21,475 nucleotides of DNA from DASXTS01 sp036505275. Lineage in GTDB: Bacteria; Actinomycetota; Actinomycetes; Mycobacteriales; Pseudonocardiaceae. Under the pieces are notes generated by a model. That model was given only the letters and a program-made list of their open reading frames with translations. It was not told the DNA's origin and made no database searches. Made by a program: the position numbers and the translations under genes. How positions within the stretch are numbered: position 1 is the stretch's first letter; each line of letters opens with the position of its first letter. Shown here one piece after another: positions 17,526-21,475 of this stretch. The DNA is taken from positions 1-21,475 of the forward strand of contig DASXTS010000349.1 in assembly GCA_036505275.1 (NCBI GenBank), written 5' to 3'.

Positions 17526-18308
17526 ATGACCGAACCTAGCGCCGACTTCGTGGGACGGGCCGCACTGGTCACCGGTGCCAGCCGGGGCATCGGGCACGCC
17601 ATCGCGGCCGAGCTGCTGCACCGTGGCGCCGCCGTGGCGATCACCGCCCGCAAATCCGAGGAGCTGGACGCCGCGGCCGGGGAGCTGGCCACGCTGGTGG
17701 ACGGCGGCGCCGACCGGGTGCTGGCGGTGCCCGGCAACGCCAGCCGGGCCCCCGATCGCGCCGAGGCGGTCGGCCGCACCGTCGACCGATTCGGTCGCCT
17801 TGACGTGCTGGTGAACAACGCCGGCATCAACCCGGTCTACGGCGACCTCATGACCGCCGACCTGGAGGCCGTGCGGAAAATCTTCGACACCAATGTTGTT
17901 GCCGCCCTCGGCTTCGTACAGCAGGCCTGGCACGCGTGGATGTCGGCCAACGGCGGCGTTGTGGTGAACATCGCCTCGGTCGCCGGACTGCGCTCCACCG
18001 GAGCTATCGGCGTGTACGGCGCGTCCAAGGCCGCGCTGATCCGGCTCACCGAGGAACTGGCCTGGCAGCTCGGCCCGAAGGTGCGGGTGAACGCGGTGGC
18101 ACCGGCCGTGATCAAGACCCAGTTCGCCACCGCGATCTGGTCCGGTCGGGAGGAGGAGCTCACGGCGCAGTACCCGATGAAACGGCTCGGCGAGCCGCGC
18201 GACGTGGCCGCCCTGGTGGCCTTCCTCGCCTCCGACGCGGCCACCTGGATCACCGGTGAGACCGTGCGGGTGGACGGTGGCCTGCTGGCCACCGGCACCC
18301 TCGGCTGA
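17526..18308 (+). CDS. Short-chain dehydrogenase/reductase (FabG-like)
   Basis: A 260-residue classical SDR using NAD(P)H. Visible: cofactor motif TGASRGIG (16-23), NNAG (97-100), catalytic Ser151, Tyr164 and Lys168 in YGASK, and C-terminal ITGETVRVDGGLLATGTLG. The basic residues after the glycine motif (ITARKS) favour NADPH. FabG-type members reduce 3-oxoacyl thioesters, but many with this annotation act on other ketones or alcohols, so the substrate is open. ATG 17526 is adjacent to the opposite-strand methyltransferase start; the open frame upstream to 16605 is antisense to that gene and not coding. Followed by the second copy of the dispersed palindrome. Confidence 0.94.
   Translation: MTEPSADFVGRAALVTGASRGIGHAIAAELLHRGAAVAITARKSEELDAAAGELATLVDGGADRVLAVPGNASRAPDRAEAVGRTVDRFGRLDVLVNNAGINPVYGDLMTADLEAVRKIFDTNVVAALGFVQQAWHAWMSANGGVVVNIASVAGLRSTGAIGVYGASKAALIRLTEELAWQLGPKVRVNAVAPAVIKTQFATAIWSGREEELTAQYPMKRLGEPRDVAALVAFLASDAATWITGETVRVDGGLLATGTLG
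17533..17538 (-). promoter_or_regulatory. Candidate -10 box for leaderless methyltransferase mRNA
   Basis: On the minus strand TAGGTT ends 7 bases before GTG 17525, the mirror image of the SDR arrangement. It lies inside the SDR coding sequence. Confidence 0.5.
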
Positions 18309-18325
18309 CCCGGGGTGCCGGTCTT

Positions 18326-18379
18326 TGGCGACGATGTGACATCGTCCCAGTCCTGTTGGGGACATTCCACATCGTCGGG
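18326..18379. repeat. Dispersed imperfect palindrome, copy 2
   Basis: Matches 10983-11036 at 44 of 54 positions, including 17 identical leading bases. Outer arms CGACGATGTG (18329-18338) and CACATCGTCG (18368-18377) pair perfectly, and an inner stem CCCA/TGGG with flanking G-T pairs closes a 3-base loop. It sits 17 bases beyond the SDR stop, between convergent genes. At one outer position where copy 1 has a C-C mismatch this copy has C-G, while an internal AC/TC mismatch is kept in both. Confidence 0.85.
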
Positions 18380-18405
18380 CCGGCGCTGCGGACGGGTTTG
18401 CCGGT

Positions 18406-19050
18406 TCACGGCTGAGTAACCACGATTCGCGCGCAGCGAGCCCGCCGAGCGGCGTCGTCCAGTACGGTGCGGCGCGGCTGCGGCACGTCGAGGACGGCGG
18501 GCTCGGCGCGGGCGAAGAGCGGGGCGAGCCTGGGGTCGGCGCGGAGCTGGTCGAGGGCCCGGCGGTCGCCGCCGAGGACGACGGCGTCCACAGTGGACAG
18601 CTCCGGCAGCAGCACCCGAGCGGCGGTGTCGGCGGCGGCCTGCAGCGCCACCCTGGCCTGGCCCTCGCGGCGGCGCGCGAAGCGGCCGGCGGATGAGCCA
18701 CCGGCCCGATGCCGGCCGTGCACCAGCCGCCGGTCGGTGGCCGAGGCCACCACCATGCCATCGACCGCGATACCGACGCTGTGACCGCCGAGGCGGACGA
18801 GCAGCAGCGCCATCCGGCGCGGCCGCAGCAGGTGCGCGATCAGCTCGTCGACCGCCAACCGTGGCCGGACGCCGGCCGCCACCTCCAGCGATCCGAATGG
18901 CACGGCCACCTCGGCGGTCGCGCCGTCCTCGGCCAGCACGAGCACCCGGTGCGGCCCGAGCTCGGTGCGCGCCACCCCGCCGTGCCGGTCGGCGAAGCGG
19001 TCGAACCAGCCGGCCAACCGTTCGGGCTCGACCAGCACCGCACGGCTCAC
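18406..19050 (-). CDS. Actinobacterial Vms1-like release factor (acVLRF1-type peptidyl-tRNA hydrolase)
   Basis: A 214-residue protein with the eRF1-domain-2-like fold predicted for VLRF1 proteins, which release stalled nascent chains from tRNA. The diagnostic loop is AGGSSAGRFARRREGQARVAL at residues 116-136: a Gly/Ser-rich turn, the RFARRR basic stretch and Gln131 as the expected catalytic residue (counterpart of the GGQ glutamine). Strand-rich flanks LLLVRLGGHSVGIAVDG before it and VDAVVLGGDRRALDQL after it agree with the fold. GTG 19050 overlaps the upstream methyltransferase-like stop as GTGA, so both are translated together. It ends the GNAT-dGTPase-methyltransferase-like run. Contains one 13-bp palindrome (18586-18598). 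Confidence 0.82.
   Translation of the reverse strand: MSRAVLVEPERLAGWFDRFADRHGGVARTELGPHRVLVLAEDGATAEVAVPFGSLEVAAGVRPRLAVDELIAHLLRPRRMALLLVRLGGHSVGIAVDGMVVASATDRRLVHGRHRAGGSSAGRFARRREGQARVALQAAADTAARVLLPELSTVDAVVLGGDRRALDQLRADPRLAPLFARAEPAVLDVPQPRRTVLDDAARRARCARIVVTQP
18586..18598. repeat. 13-bp palindrome GTCCACAGTGGAC, copy 3
   Basis: Identical to copies 1 and 2, inside the release-factor gene, encoding Ser-Thr-Val-Asp as in copy 1. Confidence 0.9.
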
Positions 19051-19616
19051 CCGCCGGCCACCGCCACGTAGACCGGCAGCGGGTGGCCGGTCTCCACCGG
19101 TGCGAGGCGCTGCACGGCGGCAAAGCCGGCCCCGGTGAGCGCAGCCTGCACCTGGTCGGGAGTGAGCACCTGGTGCCGGGTGGACACCGCGCGGGCCACC
19201 ACCCAGCCGCCGGCGGCCGGTACCAGCTGGATCACATCCAGGCCGTAGGAACTGCCGTCCTCGGCCCAGTCCCAGAGCTGCACGGTGACCCGGCGGTCCG
19301 GGCCACGACCGGTGACCCGCGGCGGCGGACCGGCCGGGCGAAGGCCGCGCAGCCGGTCCAGCTCGGGCACGGCGGCCAGCAGCAGGCCGCCGGGTCGCAG
19401 TGCCCTGGCCGCGCGGGTCAGCGCGGGTCCGAGCACGAGCTGGTGCGCCAGTCGCGGCAGCAGGTCGTCGCCGGCAAACACCACATCGAAGAACCCGTCC
19501 ACCGGGTACTCGATGAGGTCGAGCAGATCCACGGTGCGGTGCGGGCCGTCGCCGAGCACGGCGGACACGATCGCCGACAGCGGATCATCAGTAGGGGTCG
19601 ACGAGGCCGCGGTCAC
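19047..19616 (-). CDS. Truncated methyltransferase-like protein lacking the SAM-binding N-terminal half
   Basis: A 189-residue protein whose middle looks like the second half of a class I methyltransferase: FFDVVFAGDDLLPRLAHQL is the motif-IV-type strand, and ALTRAARALRPGGLLLAAVP the following helix and PGG strand. The C-terminus has VSTRHQVLTPDQVQAALTGAGF. Strands 1-2 and the GxGxG SAM loop are absent; the first 25 residues (Thr/Asp/Ser-rich) do not replace them. Only 58 bases separate GTG 19616 from the dGTPase stop, so a missing half cannot lie there. No Shine-Dalgarno is seen. On the minus strand TACCCT (19624-19629) sits 7 bases before the GTG, a leaderless-type layout. The protein may be a decayed enzyme or a partner subunit coupled by GTGA overlap to the release-factor gene. 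Confidence 0.7.
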   Translation of the reverse strand: MTAASSTPTDDPLSAIVSAVLGDGPHRTVDLLDLIEYPVDGFFDVVFAGDDLLPRLAHQLVLGPALTRAARALRPGGLLLAAVPELDRLRGLRPAGPPPRVTGRGPDRRVTVQLWDWAEDGSSYGLDVIQLVPAAGGWVVARAVSTRHQVLTPDQVQAALTGAGFAAVQRLAPVETGHPLPVYVAVAGG

Positions 19617-19623
19617 CCGAGGA

Positions 19624-19629
19624 AGGGTA
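19624..19629 (-). promoter_or_regulatory. Candidate -10 box before the methyltransferase-like gene
   Basis: Minus-strand TACCCT followed by 7 bases and GTG 19616. No good -35 at 16-18 bases; support is weak and rests on the repeated spacing. Confidence 0.3.
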
Positions 19630-19674
19630 GGCCGTACCCACTGTCACACCGCTGCCGACCGGGGACGGCGCGAG

Positions 19675-21198
19675 TTACAGCACGAGGGCGTCGGTCCACA
19701 GGTGGCTGGACCGGCCGGAGAGCACATCGAGCAGCGCGACGGCCTGCGCGTCGGTCAGCGACGCGACGAAGTCGACCACCGCGCGGCCGGTGGCCGCCCG
19801 CCACGGCTGCGGCTCGCCGAGCGCGCGGTACTCGTCGGCAGCCAGCTCGACGAGGTCGGCCAGCCGGCTCGGCAGCCTGGCCCGCTCGTGATCGACCCGG
19901 TCGGCCAGCCACTCCCGCAGCCCTTCGACCAGGGTGGCGAGCAGGCTGGCCTGACCGCGCTGGTGCAGCCCGAGGTCGGGCCTGGTCAGCACGAACCGGT
20001 GGTGCACGAACTTGAGCACGGCCACCTCGTGCCACTGCTGCCCGACCAGGCTGACGTGCGCCGCCCGCGGGTGTGGCTCGGCCAGCACCACCACGCCGCC
20101 GACCAGCCGCTCGGTCCACCGGTCGGAGAACGCCGCGACGGCCTGCTCGGCGATCACGGACCCGTCGAACGGGATGGCCAGCAGCCCGTCCACCAGCTCG
20201 GCCTGCACCCGCCGCACCGCGGCGGCAAAGGTCTCGTCGTCCACCGCCCAGGAGTCCTTGGCGTGCAGCCGGCGGCGCAGTTCCTCCAGCGACCGGCCGG
20301 GCCGCCGCGGCTGCGTTGGCCATCCTGAGTTGGCAAGCTCGGCGTCGGACATGGCGGCGAGCTCCGGCGCGTCATCGAGCCAGGCGCGCAGCTCAGCCGC
20401 GACGGTGGCGTGCCGCAACACCCCGGCCCGGTGGAAGTCCTCGAGGTCGTGGATGGCATAGGCGATGTCGTCGGCGGTGTCCATCACCGCCGCCTCCACG
20501 GTCTGCTGGGTCTCGGCAAGGACGCCCTCGAACGGCGCCCGCGCCTGCCGCAGGTCGTCCAGCTCCGTGCTGTACACCGAGAACTTCGCCGAGCCGGTGC
20601 CGGGTGCCTCCGGTGGCTCGCCGGCGCCGCGCGGCGGCACCGCGGCGTGCCGTGGGTGCGGATCCGGATGGTCCAGCCGGGTCCACGGGTACTTCAGCAG
20701 GGCGGCGCGCACCGCGGCGGTCAGGTCGAGGCCGGCGCCGCGCGGGCCGCGCACCTCGGTGGTCGTGACGATCCGCAGCGACTGCGCATTGCCCTCGAAG
20801 CCGTCCCGCAGCCCGAAGCGCTCCCGCGCCAGCCGGTCGAGCACCTGCTCGCCGAGGTGGCCGAACGGCGGATGGCCGAGGTCGTGGGCCAGCGCGGCGG
20901 CCTCAACCACGTCGGGGTCGCAGCCGCCGAGGTCGTCCACCAGATCGGCCGTGGCCGGCTCGGCCAGCAGCCGTTCGGCCATTGCCCTGGCAAGCTGCGC
21001 CACCTTGAGGCTGTGCGTGAGCCGGTTGTGCACCAGCAGGCCGGACCCGGTGGAGCTGACCACCTGGGTCACGCCGGCGAGCCTGGCGAAGAACGGGGAC
21101 GCGACGATCCGGTCCCGGTCCACCCGGAACGGGCTGGCCGCGAGGCCGTCGACGTGGCCGGCCTTGCGTCCGGCCCGCGCCGACGGATCAACGGCCAT
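19675..21198 (-). CDS. dgt: Deoxyguanosinetriphosphate triphosphohydrolase-like HD-domain dNTPase
   Basis: Hydrolyses dNTPs to deoxynucleoside plus triphosphate, affecting nucleotide pools. The 507-residue protein has the HD metal site: His62 in HNRLTHSLKVAQLA, His105-Asp106 in AHDLGHPPFGH, and Asp240 in MDTADDIAYAIHDLEDF. The N-terminus FRVDRDRIVASPFFARLAGVTQV is typical of the family. It is longer than mycobacterial Dgt (about 430), partly through a Pro/Gly/His-rich stretch at 177-203 (HPDPHPRHAAVPPRGAGEPP) between the KYPW motif and KFSVY. ATG 21198 lies 3 bases after the GNAT stop, so the two are probably cotranscribed. Soluble, expected oligomeric. Assignment to the dGTPase family is firm, but preferred nucleotide is not readable. 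Confidence 0.95.
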   Translation of the reverse strand: MAVDPSARAGRKAGHVDGLAASPFRVDRDRIVASPFFARLAGVTQVVSSTGSGLLVHNRLTHSLKVAQLARAMAERLLAEPATADLVDDLGGCDPDVVEAAALAHDLGHPPFGHLGEQVLDRLARERFGLRDGFEGNAQSLRIVTTTEVRGPRGAGLDLTAAVRAALLKYPWTRLDHPDPHPRHAAVPPRGAGEPPEAPGTGSAKFSVYSTELDDLRQARAPFEGVLAETQQTVEAAVMDTADDIAYAIHDLEDFHRAGVLRHATVAAELRAWLDDAPELAAMSDAELANSGWPTQPRRPGRSLEELRRRLHAKDSWAVDDETFAAAVRRVQAELVDGLLAIPFDGSVIAEQAVAAFSDRWTERLVGGVVVLAEPHPRAAHVSLVGQQWHEVAVLKFVHHRFVLTRPDLGLHQRGQASLLATLVEGLREWLADRVDHERARLPSRLADLVELAADEYRALGEPQPWRAATGRAVVDFVASLTDAQAVALLDVLSGRSSHLWTDALVL

Positions 21199-21201
21199 GG
21201 C

Positions 21202-21475
21202 TCAGGACGGTACTAACAGCGCCTCCGCACCCCCCGGCCGGTAGCCGGCCTCCAGCAGGGCGCGCACCGATGCGACGTTTCCCGGTGCGACCTGGGCCCA
21301 CACCGGTGCGGCCACCACGTGCCTGGCGGCGGTGAACAGGCTGCCGCCGAGACCGTGGCCGCGTTCGCCGCAGTCCACCTCCACGGCTACCTCCCACCGG
21401 TCGGCCAGTCCGCGGCCGAGCACCAGCACCCCGCCGTCGCACTGCCACACCCGGACGTCGATGCGGTAGCGCTGC
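21202..21475 (-). CDS. GNAT-family N-acetyltransferase, 5' part outside the window
   Basis: The C-terminal 90 residues of an acetyl-CoA-dependent acyltransferase. The pyrophosphate-binding motif A is GERGHGLGGSLFTAARHVV, preceded by strand WEVAVEVDCG and followed by VWAQVAPGNVASVRALLEAGYRP, the usual late GNAT strand and helix. The frame is open to the window end (first visible residues QRYRIDVRV), so the start is beyond 21475; the GTG at 21450 is internal. The target amine is unknown. Tightly linked upstream of dgt. Confidence 0.85.
   Translation of the reverse strand, partial: QRYRIDVRVWQCDGGVLVLGRGLADRWEVAVEVDCGERGHGLGGSLFTAARHVVAAPVWAQVAPGNVASVRALLEAGYRPGGAEALLVPS

Noticed and set aside
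17526..18761. A long minus-strand open frame extending the methyltransferase
   Set aside because: It is antisense to the SDR gene, whose motifs are all intact, and shows no family sequence; long shadow frames are normal at this GC content.

Overview
This is about 21.5 kb of very GC-rich DNA with dense, mostly short-gapped genes, many GTG starts and several 4-base GTGA stop/start overlaps. The gene content (ergothioneine cluster egtABCD, an AcnR-type TetR regulator, an actinobacterial Vms1-like release factor, an Rv1473-like ABC-F protein) points to an actinomycete. A Pseudonocardiales-type organism is my best guess, but this is inference from gene content and not a database match.

Layout. 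(1) 1-2716: aconitase, cut at its 5' end by the window edge, followed by a frameshifted and truncated TauE/SafE-family exporter remnant and a VOC/PhnB-like gene. (2) 3594-4343 on the minus strand: a lytic-transglycosylase/LysM protein without a signal peptide, flanked by a strong hairpin. (3) 4492-4932: a HIT-family gene convergent with the minus-strand operon egtA-egtB-egtC-egtD (9355 down to 4969), which makes ergothioneine. No egtE is present. (4) 9471-10996: acnR, translationally coupled to a D-amino-acid-oxidase-like gene. acnR diverges from egtA across a short spacer holding a perfect GTAC-rich palindrome. (5) 11042-12910, minus: a half-size ABC exporter; then a plus-strand multi-pass membrane protein (GT87-like) whose 3' end overlaps, antisense, a small helix-turn-helix gene. 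(6) 14792-16468, minus: an ABC-F ATPase carrying an in-frame 12-bp tandem repeat. (7) 16623-18308: a methyltransferase and an SDR gene whose start codons directly abut on opposite strands. (8) 18406-21475, minus: a run GNAT (partial) - dGTPase - degenerate methyltransferase-like protein - Vms1-like release factor.

The backbone acn ... acnR ... small HTH ... ABC-F matches, from memory, the Mycobacterium tuberculosis neighbourhood Rv1475c-Rv1474c-Rv1473A-Rv1473. Here it is opened up by the ergothioneine cluster and several other genes, so the regulator of aconitase now sits next to the ergothioneine operon. The most unusual non-coding signals are a roughly 54-bp imperfect palindrome present twice, each time between convergent genes; a mirror-image pair of apparent leaderless promoters at abutting start codons; and a 13-bp perfect palindrome occurring three times. 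No rRNA, tRNA, CRISPR array, insertion sequence or prophage was recognised. No gene-free stretch exceeds 300 bases; the longest are 3334-3593, 12911-13169 and 14587-14791.
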